From assembly GCF_000980815.1 (NCBI RefSeq), contig NZ_CP011311.1, positions 2,194,773 to 2,258,772 of the forward strand: 64,000 nt of DNA, written 5' to 3'. The first letter of the stretch is position 1. Each line of letters begins with the position of its first letter. Under the pieces are notes generated by a model. The model searched no databases. It worked only from the letters and a program-made list of their open reading frames with translations, and had not been told where the DNA came from. Below are positions 42,942 through 51,134 of the stretch, piece after piece. This DNA comes from Corynebacterium camporealensis. GTDB lineage: Bacteria > Actinomycetota > Actinomycetes > Mycobacteriales > Mycobacteriaceae. Both the position numbers and the translations under genes were made by a program.

Positions 42942-44376
42942 CACCGCGCTCTTCCTCTGGGGCGCCGCGGTTGTTGCGGCGGTCTGTTGGCCATTTCTGC
43001 TTCCGGGTGAATTCCTGTGGCGGGACATGGTGCTTATCGATGCCCCCTCCTTCTCACCCCAAGCCTTCGGCTCCGGCGCTTTGCCTGCCCGCAACGTTCC
43101 CCAAGATGGGCTGCTGGCTTTCGCAGGTCTTATCGGCGCAGGCGCGCTACTAGCGCGCCTGTTGATTTTTGTTACTGCGATTGGCGCTGCGGTCGTGGCG
43201 GCGAAGTGGGCGCGTTCGACGTGGGGTGCAGTGGCTGCGATTCCGGTGGCGGTGGCGAACCCTTTCATCATCGAAAGGCTGCTGCAGGGCCAGTGGTCGC
43301 TGGCCATTGCGGGCTGGTGCCTGCCGATTATCGCCTACGCGGGATTGCACGGACATACGAAGGTCAAGTGGCTGGCGATGTGGCTAGCCTCGCTGACACC
43401 CACCGGCGCGATCTTTGGGTTACTCACCGGTGTGGTCTGCGCGCGGCAACGGCGCGGATGGACGGCGACTTTCGGCATCGCGTTGTGCCTGCCCTGGGTG
43501 CTGCCGGGCTTGCTGGCGACGATGCCCGACTCCGACGCGGCAGCCGCCGTGGCGGCGTTTGCACCGCGTGCGGAGGAAGGCGCGGGCACGCTCGGCGCAC
43601 TGCTGGGTCTCGGTGGTATCTGGAATGCGGGTGCGATTCCGGAATCGCGAACGATGGGCTTTGCGATCGCCGGAATCGTGCTGGCTGGCTTCGCGTTCTG
43701 GGGAGCGTGGAAGCGACGGGATATTCTGCCGCAGCTGGGCGGACTGGCCGCGATGGGACTCGGCGGGGCGGTGCTTATCTGGCTGGCGCCGCAACTGCTG
43801 GAAGCACTCATTGACGCGGTCCCGGGGGCGGGCTTGTTGCGTGACGGGCAAAAGCTGGTGGCTCTCGCAATTCCGCTCTACGTGGCAGGAGTCGGCGCGC
43901 TCGACAAGTGGCCGGCGGTACTCGCGCTGTGCGCAGCGTTGCTGCAAGCACCCGATGCGCCGCGTGAGGTCGCGGCGCTCGCGCCCCGGGAGACCGGGGT
44001 GGATGAGCGGTTGGTGGCGGACATCGGCAAGCGTGTGGCTTTCTTCCCTGAGCGACCAAACCTCGTAGATGTCGAGGGCGCCCCGGCCGTGGACCCGTAT
44101 TCCAAGGCAGTGCCGATGGTGGAATCGGGCGAACTCGTCGTGGACGGTGCGGTCGTCGATGCTGCCTCTCCGCTGTATGCGGAGGTAGCGCAGGCGTGGG
44201 ATGAGGGGGACATCGATAAGCTGCGTGAGCTGGGCGTCGGCGTCGTGGTTGACGGTGAGAACCTGGTGGACACCGGTGCTGGCGAGCCGAGCGTGCCGTG
44301 GGGGCTGACGCTGCTGTGGGTGGTGCTGCCTAGCGTGCTAGCGATTCCAACAAGGCGGCAAAGCGCGCGCCGGTAG
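42916..44376 (+). CDS. Polytopic membrane protein, GT-C-like, unrecognised
   Basis: 486 aa, which I cannot assign to a named family. About 10 hydrophobic helices fill residues 8-330 and 465-480, separated by an extracytoplasmic segment of about 125 residues (about 335-460). The first loop after helix 1 carries acidic and aromatic residues (FLWRDMVLIDAPSFSP), as in GT-C glycosyltransferases. Its overlap with DUF3068 and proximity to aftD, GT4 and methyltransferase genes point to envelope glycan work. ATG 42916 is the furthest start; GTG 42931 is possible. The 3' end overlaps the convergent GT4 gene by 47 bp. Confidence 0.65.
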   Translation: MSVATVRANTALFLWGAAVVAAVCWPFLLPGEFLWRDMVLIDAPSFSPQAFGSGALPARNVPQDGLLAFAGLIGAGALLARLLIFVTAIGAAVVAAKWARSTWGAVAAIPVAVANPFIIERLLQGQWSLAIAGWCLPIIAYAGLHGHTKVKWLAMWLASLTPTGAIFGLLTGVVCARQRRGWTATFGIALCLPWVLPGLLATMPDSDAAAAVAAFAPRAEEGAGTLGALLGLGGIWNAGAIPESRTMGFAIAGIVLAGFAFWGAWKRRDILPQLGGLAAMGLGGAVLIWLAPQLLEALIDAVPGAGLLRDGQKLVALAIPLYVAGVGALDKWPAVLALCAALLQAPDAPREVAALAPRETGVDERLVADIGKRVAFFPERPNLVDVEGAPAVDPYSKAVPMVESGELVVDGAVVDAASPLYAEVAQAWDEGDIDKLRELGVGVVVDGENLVDTGAGEPSVPWGLTLLWVVLPSVLAIPTRRQSARR

Positions 44377-45418
44377 CTTCCCAGGAAAATCCGGCGGCGA
44401 ATTCGCGGGAGTTTTCGCCTAAGCCGGCGCGGCGTTCCGGATCGTTGAGCAGGTCCTGGGTGGCGTCCACGAAGTGGCTTTCGTCGCTCACGAGCACGCC
44501 GGTCTCGTCGGGAATAACGCTGTCACGCAGGCCAAACGTGTAACCCACCGTGGGAACCCCATGCTGGGCGGCCTCCATGACTGCCAGGCCCCAGCCCTCT
44601 TTGCGCGATGGCATGAGCAATAAATCAGCCCGGGCGAGGAGGGCGTGCTTGTAGTCTTCGGTGACCTGGCCGCGGAAGCGCACGCGGTCGGTGACGTGGT
44701 GGGTGCGGGCGTACTCGCGCAGCTCGGCTTCCCACCAACCGGAGCCAATAATGTCGAGAACCGCGCCCGGGGTCTGCGCCACCGCATCCATGGCATGCTC
44801 AATCTGCTTGTGCGGCACCAGGCGCGACAGAGTGACGAGATGTTTTTCGGATTCGCGCTCTAAGACCGGGACGCGCTCGGGGACCGGGTCGACGCCGTTT
44901 TCGATGATCTGCGCGCCCTCGATTCCCAGTGCTTCCAGGTCCTGGCGGGAGGCTTCCGAGACCGTCACATAAGGGCTATTGCGGTATACCCGCGGTGCGA
45001 TTTTGCTCTCGAGGAACCAGCCCAGGCGCGCCAACACCGGACCAGCGACCGGCCACTGCTCGCGGTGGCAGTGGTGAGTCAGCAGCACAGTGGGCGCGCC
45101 ACTGACCAGGCGAGCGAAGAAAGGAATACCGTTTTGGGTATCCACGACGACGTCGATGCCGCGGAGGGTGCCTAAGCCGAGGCGGCCTGCGAGCATCGCT
45201 AGCCAGGCGCGCGGATATACGCTGAACTTGGCCCCACCGCGGGAATAGGTCACCCCGCCGCGCAGCTCTTTTTTGGCTGCGTTCATGTGCTTTGCGGTGC
45301 GGAAAATGACCTCGTGGCCCTGCTCGGCCAGGTACTCTCCTACCCTTTCCAGGTAGCGTTCAGAGCCCCCGCCTTGCGGGTGGGTGGAATCGCGCCAGCA
45401 TAAAAGCAGTATCTTCAT
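44330..45418 (-). CDS. GT4-family glycosyltransferase
   Basis: 362 aa, GT-B fold. The N-terminal acceptor domain starts MKILLLCWRDSTHPQGGGSERYLERV, with the glycine-rich loop of GT4 retaining enzymes. The donor domain shows LVTLSRLVPHKQIEHAMDAV and SRKEGWGLAVMEAAQHGVPTV with the EX7E-type Glu pair (E of KEGWG and E of VMEAA). It probably transfers a sugar to a lipid or glycan at the inner face of the membrane. Its start lies 24 bp from a divergent methyltransferase gene. Confidence 0.85.
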   Translation of the reverse strand: MKILLLCWRDSTHPQGGGSERYLERVGEYLAEQGHEVIFRTAKHMNAAKKELRGGVTYSRGGAKFSVYPRAWLAMLAGRLGLGTLRGIDVVVDTQNGIPFFARLVSGAPTVLLTHHCHREQWPVAGPVLARLGWFLESKIAPRVYRNSPYVTVSEASRQDLEALGIEGAQIIENGVDPVPERVPVLERESEKHLVTLSRLVPHKQIEHAMDAVAQTPGAVLDIIGSGWWEAELREYARTHHVTDRVRFRGQVTEDYKHALLARADLLLMPSRKEGWGLAVMEAAQHGVPTVGYTFGLRDSVIPDETGVLVSDESHFVDATQDLLNDPERRAGLGENSREFAAGFSWEATGARFAALLESLAR

Positions 45419-45424
45419 GTCGAG

Positions 45425-45437
45425 CTACTAGCCTAGT
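45425..45437. promoter_or_regulatory. Shared divergent promoter, symmetric -10 elements
   Basis: The 24-bp gap between two start codons holds the palindrome ACTAG-C-CTAGT (45427-45437). Read rightwards it gives TAGCCT, 8 nt before ATG 45443; read leftwards, TAGTAG (45430-45425) is 6 nt before ATG 45418. Neither gene has room for a ribosome binding site behind these, so both are probably leaderless. Confidence 0.5.
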
Positions 45438-45442
45438 GGTTT

Positions 45443-46183
45443 ATGAGACAAACCCGTGCCTTGGCCACGCTGCGCCGCTCGTGGCAACTGCTGCGTTCCT
45501 TCCGTTTTGAGCAGACCCGGCCGGATATTTTCTACGGTGGCCTGGCACAGGATACGGCAGCGCTTCTCGATGCCTTAGCTGTAGACCTGGGCCTTTCCCT
45601 TGATGGCTCGCGTGTGTTGGATGTTGGCGGCGGCCCGGGTTATTTCGCAGAAGCCTTCGCAGACCGCGGGGCGTCTTATTTCGGTGTAGAACCTGACGTC
45701 GGTGAGATGTCCGCCGCCGGAATTCGCCTTGCCAACGCCGTGCGTGGCGATGGCACGAGGTTGCCCTTTGCTAACGACGCCTTCGACATCACCTATTCCT
45801 CCAACGTCGCCGAGCACATCCCCAACCCGTGGGACATGGGCGAAGAAATGCTGCGCGTTACCCGACCTGGCGGCCTGGTGATTTTGAGCTACACCGTCTG
45901 GCTCGGCCCCTTCGGCGGGCACGAAACCGGCCTGTGGCAGCACTACATCGGTGGCGCCTATGCCCGCGACCGCTACACACGCACCCACGGGCACCCACCG
46001 AAGAATGTCTACGGCACCTCACTGTTTAATGTCTCTGCCAAAGAAGGCCTGCAGTGGGCCGACAAACACAACACAGAGCTATGCTTCCCGCGCTACCACC
46101 CCAGCTGGGCCTGGTGGATCGTCCGCGTTCCCCTCCTGCGAGAATTCCTGACCTCCAACCTCGTCATTGTGCTGCGGGCCTAG
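45443..46183 (+). CDS. Class I SAM-dependent methyltransferase
   Basis: 246 aa, methyltransf_11 type: motif I VLDVGGGPGYFAEAF, acidic end of strand 2 (VEPDVGEM), and DITYSSNVAEHIPNPWDM as motif IV. Divergent from a GT4 gene and next to other envelope genes, so it may methylate a glycan or lipid; the substrate is not evident. It is likely leaderless. Confidence 0.83.
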   Translation: MRQTRALATLRRSWQLLRSFRFEQTRPDIFYGGLAQDTAALLDALAVDLGLSLDGSRVLDVGGGPGYFAEAFADRGASYFGVEPDVGEMSAAGIRLANAVRGDGTRLPFANDAFDITYSSNVAEHIPNPWDMGEEMLRVTRPGGLVILSYTVWLGPFGGHETGLWQHYIGGAYARDRYTRTHGHPPKNVYGTSLFNVSAKEGLQWADKHNTELCFPRYHPSWAWWIVRVPLLREFLTSNLVIVLRA

Positions 46184-46199
46184 GCCCCTACCCTTCGAA

Positions 46200-46233
46200 G
46201 CGACGAATTTAACGTTAAAATGTAATTTGTCGC
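46200..46233. promoter_or_regulatory. Inverted repeat flanking the -10 of the 81-aa membrane protein gene
   Basis: GCGACGAATT (46200-46209) and AATTTGTCGC (46224-46233) are 10-bp arms with one mismatch. Between them lies TAAAAT (46216-46221), a good -10, and the palindrome AACGTT (46211-46216). A dimeric repressor here would cover the promoter. Confidence 0.5.
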
Positions 46234-46251
46234 GAAGGAGGTGTTGGAGTC

Positions 46252-46497
46252 ATGTCACGAAAGAAGTACCTCACGAGGACGGTTGTTAGCGGTACGATTT
46301 TCTTTCTGATATCAACCGTAATTTTCGCCTTCTTCTTTTCACTCGCCCGCGGCCACATGCTCACTGTGGCAGATGTCGTGCCCTGGCTTGCTGGCGGAAT
46401 AGTTGCCGGCGCAATGACCTACTTCTGGGCCCGGAACCATGCGAAAGAATTCCGGGAACGAGCCAATCTCTGGGAACCTGACTCTCCACAGCGCTAA
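46252..46497 (+). CDS. Small two-span membrane protein, unknown
   Basis: 81 aa with no family I recognise. A basic N-terminus (MSRKKYLTRT), helices at about 12-32 and 40-60, then a charged tail (RNHAKEFRERANLWEPDSPQR). GAAGGAGG lies 10 nt before the ATG; an inverted repeat encloses the -10; a GC-rich hairpin follows the stop. All signals of a real, separately regulated gene are present. Both ends are predicted cytoplasmic. Confidence 0.7.
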   Translation: MSRKKYLTRTVVSGTIFFLISTVIFAFFFSLARGHMLTVADVVPWLAGGIVAGAMTYFWARNHAKEFRERANLWEPDSPQR

Positions 46498-46518
46498 GGT
46501 GCTCTAGGCAAGGTAAAG

Positions 46519-46542
46519 GCCCGCCTTCGTGGGAAGGCGGGC
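46519..46542. terminator. Hairpin between the 81-aa gene and the 3-hydroxyacyl-CoA dehydrogenase gene
   Basis: GCCCGCCTT and AAGGCGGGC form a 9-bp perfect stem with a 6-nt loop in the convergent gap. T-tracts are short on both sides (GGGTTTA on plus, CCTTTACC on minus), so it is a moderate bidirectional terminator. Confidence 0.7.
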
Positions 46543-46557
46543 TGGGTTTAGTGAGAA

Positions 46558-47442
46558 TTACTCCTCGTCAAGGCGGTTTCCGTCGTCGTCATAACGGAAG
46601 AAGCCCTCGTTCGACTCGTAGCCGACCTTGCCCTTCTCGACCAGGTTCTCCATGACGTACTTGCCAAACTTCTTGACGTTTTCGTCTTTCTTGGTCATGG
46701 CGATAGTGGAAACAGTGCGCAGACCAATGAGATCCATAGCCTGGAATGGTCCAAGCGGGGCACCGGTAGCCATCTTCCAGTTCTTGTCGATGTCAGCCGG
46801 CTCAGCAACATCAGTAATCCACAGTTTCTGAGAAGCCTCGAGCAGAGGAACTAGCAGAGAATTCATGATGTAGCCAGGCTGTTCGCGCTTGAGACGCATC
46901 GGATCCATCTGCATTTCCTTGGCGTATTCGAAGACGGTCTTAGTGACCTCCTCGTCAGTACCGTCGTGCGGCATGACCTCTGCGATGCGCATGCTCCACA
47001 CGCGGTTGGCGAAGTGCAAGGCCAGGAACTTCTCCGGGCGGCCGGTGGCGTCGCGGAAGTCGCTAGGCAGCAGAGTCGAGGTGTTAGTGGTGAAGATGGT
47101 CTTCTCCGGAGCAGCGTCGGCGACCTTGCCCCAGAAGTCCTTCTTAATATCAATCTTCTCCGGTACGGCCTCGATGATGAGATCGGCGTCCTGGACGGCC
47201 TCTTCCAGGTCGCTGGTCAGGGTCAAGCGGTCCCGCGCGCCCTGGGTGTCTTCGTCAGTGGTGCCCTCAACGTCGCGCTTGTAGGCGGCATCCAGGCGGT
47301 CGAAACGCTTCTTGGCTTCTTCCAAAGCATCATCGCTAATGTCCCAGCTGGTGACGTTGAAACCAGCAAAAGCAGCCTGGTAAGCAATCTGAGTACCCAA
47401 TACGCCAGCACCTGCGACAGTGACGTTCTTGATGTCCGTCAT
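46558..47442 (-). CDS. 3-hydroxyacyl-CoA dehydrogenase
   Basis: NAD-dependent oxidation of 3-hydroxyacyl-CoA, 294 aa. Rossmann motif VTVAGAGVLGTQIAYQAAFAG, then LIIEAVPEKIDIKKDFW and TNTSTLLPSDF, LHFANRVWSM (catalytic His) and the C-terminal helical domain with PGYIMNSLLVPLLEAS. Member of the FadB/3-hydroxybutyryl-CoA dehydrogenase family without hydratase domain. The catalytic Asn/Glu environment is normal. Monocistronic; GAGGTC is the probable ribosome binding site. Confidence 0.88.
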   Translation of the reverse strand: MTDIKNVTVAGAGVLGTQIAYQAAFAGFNVTSWDISDDALEEAKKRFDRLDAAYKRDVEGTTDEDTQGARDRLTLTSDLEEAVQDADLIIEAVPEKIDIKKDFWGKVADAAPEKTIFTTNTSTLLPSDFRDATGRPEKFLALHFANRVWSMRIAEVMPHDGTDEEVTKTVFEYAKEMQMDPMRLKREQPGYIMNSLLVPLLEASQKLWITDVAEPADIDKNWKMATGAPLGPFQAMDLIGLRTVSTIAMTKKDENVKKFGKYVMENLVEKGKVGYESNEGFFRYDDDGNRLDEE

Positions 47443-47554
47443 GTCGTTGACCTCACTTTCGTTTAGCGTTTAACTACATAAACGAGTGTAACCCTGGTCT
47501 CATTACCTCGCTAATATCCCTGCGCAATCCGCAAATATTAATACCTGGCACGCA

Positions 47555-47600
47555 CAAAACCCGTCTCCCGAATGAACTAACACTCGGGAAGACGGGTTTC
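47555..47600 (-). terminator. Terminator of pck
   Basis: Minus-strand reading: AAACCCGTCT and AGACGGGTTT pair over 10 bp, with an inner CCCGA/TCGGG helix after a one-base bulge, followed by TTTTG. The loop is 12 nt. Confidence 0.85.
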
Positions 47601-47615
47601 GACTAGGAGACGTGT

Positions 47616-49439
47616 TTAGGCAGCGTCCTCAACGCGCTTCTTCAGGGCGCGGAACTGCTCCCAGACCTCTTCTGGGACGCGCTTGCCCAGGAAGTTGAGA
47701 TACTCGGCGTTGTCTTCCATGTCGCCAGCCCACTCCTTGGGGTTGACGGCGAGGGCCTCGCGGACATCGTCAAGCTCGGCGTCCAGGCCGGTCAGGTCGA
47801 TGTCTTCAGGGCGCGCAGTGTGGCCGATGACGGTCTTCTCAGCGTCGACCTTTCCCTCGATGCGCTCGATGACCCACTTCAGGACACGGGAGTTCTCGCC
47901 GAAGCCTGGCCACAGGAAGCGGCCGTCCTCGCCGCGGCGGAACCAGTTGACCAGGAAGATGGACGGCATACGGTCGCCGCCCTTCTCGCCCATGTCGATC
48001 CAGTGCTGCAGGTAGTCACCAGCGTTGTAGCCGATGAACGGCAGCATAGCCATCGGGTCGTGGCGCAGGGCGCCAACCTGACCCTCAGCAGCAGCGGTCT
48101 GGCCGGAAGCCAGCAGGGAGCCGATCATGGTGCCGTGGTTCCAGTCGAATGCCTGGGTAACCAGCGGAACGGTGGTCTTGCGGCGGCCGCCGAAGAGGAT
48201 GGCGTCGATCTTGACGCCCTTCCAGTCGTCGAACTCCGGTGCAGCGGTCGGGCACTGGGAAATCGGCACGCAGTAGCGGGAGTTCGGGTGTGCAGCCTTG
48301 GTGCTGGATGCCGGGGTCCAGTCGTTGCCGTGCCAGTCGATGAGGTGGTCCGGAGCATCGCCGTCCATTTCCTCCCACCAGACATCGCCATCGTCGGTAA
48401 GCGCGACGTTGGTGAAGATGGTGTTGCCCGGCTCCATGGTCTTCATGGCGATCGGGTTGGACGCGTAGTTGGTGCCCGGCGCCACGCCGAAGAAGCCGTT
48501 CTCCGGGTTCACCGCGTAGAGGCCGTCCTCGCGCAGGTGCATCCAGGCGATGTCGTCGCCGACAACCTGGGCCTTCCAGCCCTCGATGGTCGGGGTGATC
48601 ATCGCGAGGTTGGTCTTGCCACATGCGGACGGGAAGGCAGCAGCAACGTGGTAGTCCTTGCCCTCCGGGCTGGTCAGCTTCAGGATGAGCATGTGCTCAG
48701 CCATCCAGCCTTCTTCCTGGGCCATCTTGGAGGCAATACGCAGTGCGTAGCACTTCTTAGCCAGGATGGCGTTGCCGCCGTAACCAGAACCGTAGGACCA
48801 GATTTCCTTGGTCTCCGGGAACTGGGTGATGTACTTGGTCTCGTTGCACGGCCATGCAACGTCCTCTTCGCCAGCCTCGAGCGGAGCGCCGACGGAGTGC
48901 AGAGCGTGAACGAAATCGCCGTCCTTGCCGATCTTCTCCAGGGCCTCAGCACCCATGCGGGTCATAATGCGCATGGAAAGAACAACGTAAGCCGAGTCAG
49001 TCAGCTGAACACCCAGCTTCGGATCCGGATCGTTAATGGGGCCCATGCAGAACGGCACGACATACATGGTGCGGCCCTTCATGGAACCACGGAAGGCCTC
49101 GGTCATCTCAGCCTTCATAGCTGACGGCGGAGCCCAGTTGTTGGTCGGACCGGCGTCTTCTTCAGCTTCAGTACAGATGAAGGTGCGGGATTCCACGCGC
49201 GCGACATCGGAAGGATTGGAACGGGCCAGGTAAGAGTTGGGGCGCTTTTCCTCGTTCAGCTTAATGAGCGTGCCCTTTTCCACGAGCTCCGCAGCGAGGC
49301 GATCAGCCTCTTCCTGGGAACCGTCGACAAAGACCACTTCCTCCGGCTGGAAAAGCTCGACGCTTTCGCTAATCCACGAAATCAGCTTTTCATTCTCGGT
49401 TGGCAGTTCACCGACGAGGCCTTGAATGGGGGCGGTCAT
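47616..49439 (-). CDS. pck: Phosphoenolpyruvate carboxykinase (GTP)
   Basis: Converts oxaloacetate and GTP to PEP, the entry to gluconeogenesis. 607 aa, normal for the GTP-dependent class. The kinase-1a loop [12 protein letters not shown] is near residue 268, WPCNETKYI and [12 protein letters not shown] are metal/substrate regions, and [12 protein letters not shown] is the GTP-type signature. ATG 49439 ([10 protein letters not shown]) follows AGGAG at 8-9 nt; the longer frame to 49496 has no signal. Confidence 0.97.
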   Translation of the reverse strand: MTAPIQGLVGELPTENEKLISWISESVELFQPEEVVFVDGSQEEADRLAAELVEKGTLIKLNEEKRPNSYLARSNPSDVARVESRTFICTEAEEDAGPTNNWAPPSAMKAEMTEAFRGSMKGRTMYVVPFCMGPINDPDPKLGVQLTDSAYVVLSMRIMTRMGAEALEKIGKDGDFVHALHSVGAPLEAGEEDVAWPCNETKYITQFPETKEIWSYGSGYGGNAILAKKCYALRIASKMAQEEGWMAEHMLILKLTSPEGKDYHVAAAFPSACGKTNLAMITPTIEGWKAQVVGDDIAWMHLREDGLYAVNPENGFFGVAPGTNYASNPIAMKTMEPGNTIFTNVALTDDGDVWWEEMDGDAPDHLIDWHGNDWTPASSTKAAHPNSRYCVPISQCPTAAPEFDDWKGVKIDAILFGGRRKTTVPLVTQAFDWNHGTMIGSLLASGQTAAAEGQVGALRHDPMAMLPFIGYNAGDYLQHWIDMGEKGGDRMPSIFLVNWFRRGEDGRFLWPGFGENSRVLKWVIERIEGKVDAEKTVIGHTARPEDIDLTGLDAELDDVREALAVNPKEWAGDMEDNAEYLNFLGKRVPEEVWEQFRALKKRVEDAA

Positions 49440-49754
49440 CAAATAGTCTCCTGAGTCGAAAATAAGTGTGCGGTGGCGGGCAATGCTGCATCCCACGCGC
49501 TTTCCACCACAAGACTAACTGTCTTAAGCCCTGTGTAGGGGAGATTTTCGCCACGGCGGTTATATCCACCCCAATTACCACAACTTAAACAGGTTTATAA
49601 CAGTGTGAGCTTGCACATAGTGCAGATTTTCACCCCTATAACGGGGGTATCGTGAGAAGGGTGCGCATCCATCGTTAAGCGGTGCTATACCGCGCTGGTC
49701 ATATCCGGCGTGGCATTTTGCCGTATTCCATAGGTAAGGGAACAATAGGACGCA
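49440..49754. promoter_or_regulatory. Divergent control region of pck and trmB
   Basis: 315 bp with no gene. Seen in it: AAGAC-N5-GTCTT (49511-49525); CCCT-GTGT-AGGG (49529-49540); a minus-strand TATAAA -10 candidate for pck near 49592; a perfect TGCAC-ATA-GTGCA (49612-49624); and ACCCC-N7-GGGGT (49632-49648). The C4-5/G4-5 runs bounded by A/T resemble RamA sites, which control pck-type carbon genes in C. glutamicum. The activity of each site is inference. Confidence 0.45.
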
Positions 49755-50531
49755 ATGAATAACACTGATAACTCCCAAAACATCCCGGCTGGGGAAATGC
49801 CTCCTGGCCGTCCGCCGCAAACTGACTTCAATAACGTCTTTGACAACGACCTGGACTACCCGCGTCTCGGCAGCGTCACCTTCCGCCGCGGCACTCTGAC
49901 CGACAACCAGAACGCGCTCTTTGAAAAGCATTGGCCACGCCTAGGCACAATGCTTTCCGATGACCGCATCGACCTCGACGAGTGGTTCGGTCGGGAAGGC
50001 GCCAAGACCATCGTGGAAATCGGCTCCGGTACCGGCACCTCCACTGCCGCAATGGCACCGTTGGAGGCAGATACCAACATCATTGCCGTCGAGCTGTACA
50101 AGCCGGGCCTGGCGAAGCTGGTGGGCTCGGTCGTGCGTGGCGGCATCGACAATGTCCGCATGATCCGCGGCGATGGCATCGAGGTGCTCTACCGCATGTT
50201 CGCGCCTGAATCCTTGGATGGCATTCGCGTGTACTTCCCGGACCCGTGGCCGAAGGCGCGTCACCACAAGCGCCGCATCATCCAGTCCGGCACGCTCAAT
50301 CTCTTTGCTTCCCGTTTGAAGAAGGGTGGCGTACTGCACGTGGCGACCGACCACGCCGACTACGCCGAGTGGATCGATGAGCTGGTCAATGTCGAGCCGA
50401 CCCTGGAGTACAAGGGCTGGCCGTGGGATGAGGTCCCGCAGCTGGTGGACCGTCAGGTCATCACCAAGTTTGAGGGCAAAGGCCTAGATAAAGAACACGT
50501 CATTAACGAGTATCTCTGGGAGAAGAAGTAA
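49755..50531 (+). CDS. trmB: tRNA (guanine-N7-)-methyltransferase TrmB
   Basis: Methylates G46 in the tRNA variable loop. 258 aa. The N-terminal extension of about 60 residues is polar. SAM motif [15 protein letters not shown], then [17 protein letters not shown] and the family signature [16 protein letters not shown], and a C-terminal [28 protein letters not shown] lies upstream of the ATG. Stop overlaps the next start (TAATG). Confidence 0.95.
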   Translation: MNNTDNSQNIPAGEMPPGRPPQTDFNNVFDNDLDYPRLGSVTFRRGTLTDNQNALFEKHWPRLGTMLSDDRIDLDEWFGREGAKTIVEIGSGTGTSTAAMAPLEADTNIIAVELYKPGLAKLVGSVVRGGIDNVRMIRGDGIEVLYRMFAPESLDGIRVYFPDPWPKARHHKRRIIQSGTLNLFASRLKKGGVLHVATDHADYAEWIDELVNVEPTLEYKGWPWDEVPQLVDRQVITKFEGKGLDKEHVINEYLWEKK

Positions 50532-51121
50532 TGCCGGGTACCTACCTGTTGGTGTGGGATGCACCGAATATGGACATGGGACTAGGCGCGCTGTTGGGTG
50601 GTCGCCCGACCTCGGCGCATCGTCCGCGCTTTGATGCCATTGGCCGCTGGGTCAGCGAGCTTGCCCGCGAACGTGGCGCGAATCCGCAGGCCGCTGTCTT
50701 TACCAACGTCGCTCCCGGTGGCGCTGATGTCATCCGCCCCTGGGTCGAGGCCATCCGCAACGTCGGTTTCGCGGTGTTTGCCAAGCCGAAGCTGCATGAG
50801 AATGACGATGTCGACCCGGACATGCTTGAGCACATCGAGTCCTTGCGCGACGATCTGGCCGGTCTGGTCGTAGCGTCAGCGGATGGACAGAACTTCCAGC
50901 CGCTGCTCGAAGAACTTGTCGATGACAGCATTCCTGTGACTATCCTGGGCTTTCATGAACACGCCTCGTGGGCAGTCACGCATCCGGACTTCGAGTTCGT
51001 AGACTTAGAAGACCTCGACGGCGTCTTCCGTGAGCCGTTGCCGCGGGTTAATCTGGATAATCTGCCCGAAGGCGGAGCCTGGTTGCAGCCTTTCCGCCCA
51101 CTTTCTGCCCTGTTGGACTAA
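50531..51121 (+). CDS. NYN-domain (PIN-like) putative ribonuclease
   Basis: 196 aa. NYN/PIN-like fold: YLLVWDAPNMDMGLGALLGG gives the first acidic residues, followed by HENDDVDPDM and SADGQNFQPLLEEL, which place the remaining metal-binding Asp residues. Such proteins process tRNA, rRNA or mRNA. Coupled to trmB by a one-base overlap and 13 nt before cmpL1; the trmB link suggests an RNA role. Confidence 0.78.
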   Translation: MPGTYLLVWDAPNMDMGLGALLGGRPTSAHRPRFDAIGRWVSELARERGANPQAAVFTNVAPGGADVIRPWVEAIRNVGFAVFAKPKLHENDDVDPDMLEHIESLRDDLAGLVVASADGQNFQPLLEELVDDSIPVTILGFHEHASWAVTHPDFEFVDLEDLDGVFREPLPRVNLDNLPEGGAWLQPFRPLSALLD

Positions 51122-51134
51122 CGCTAGGAGTTGC

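Noticed and set aside
49605..49624. GlxR/CRP-like site (TGTGA...CACA) upstream of pck
   Set aside because: Spacing between TGTG and CACA is 6 nt rather than the 8 nt of TGTGA-N6-TCACA; only a partial match.
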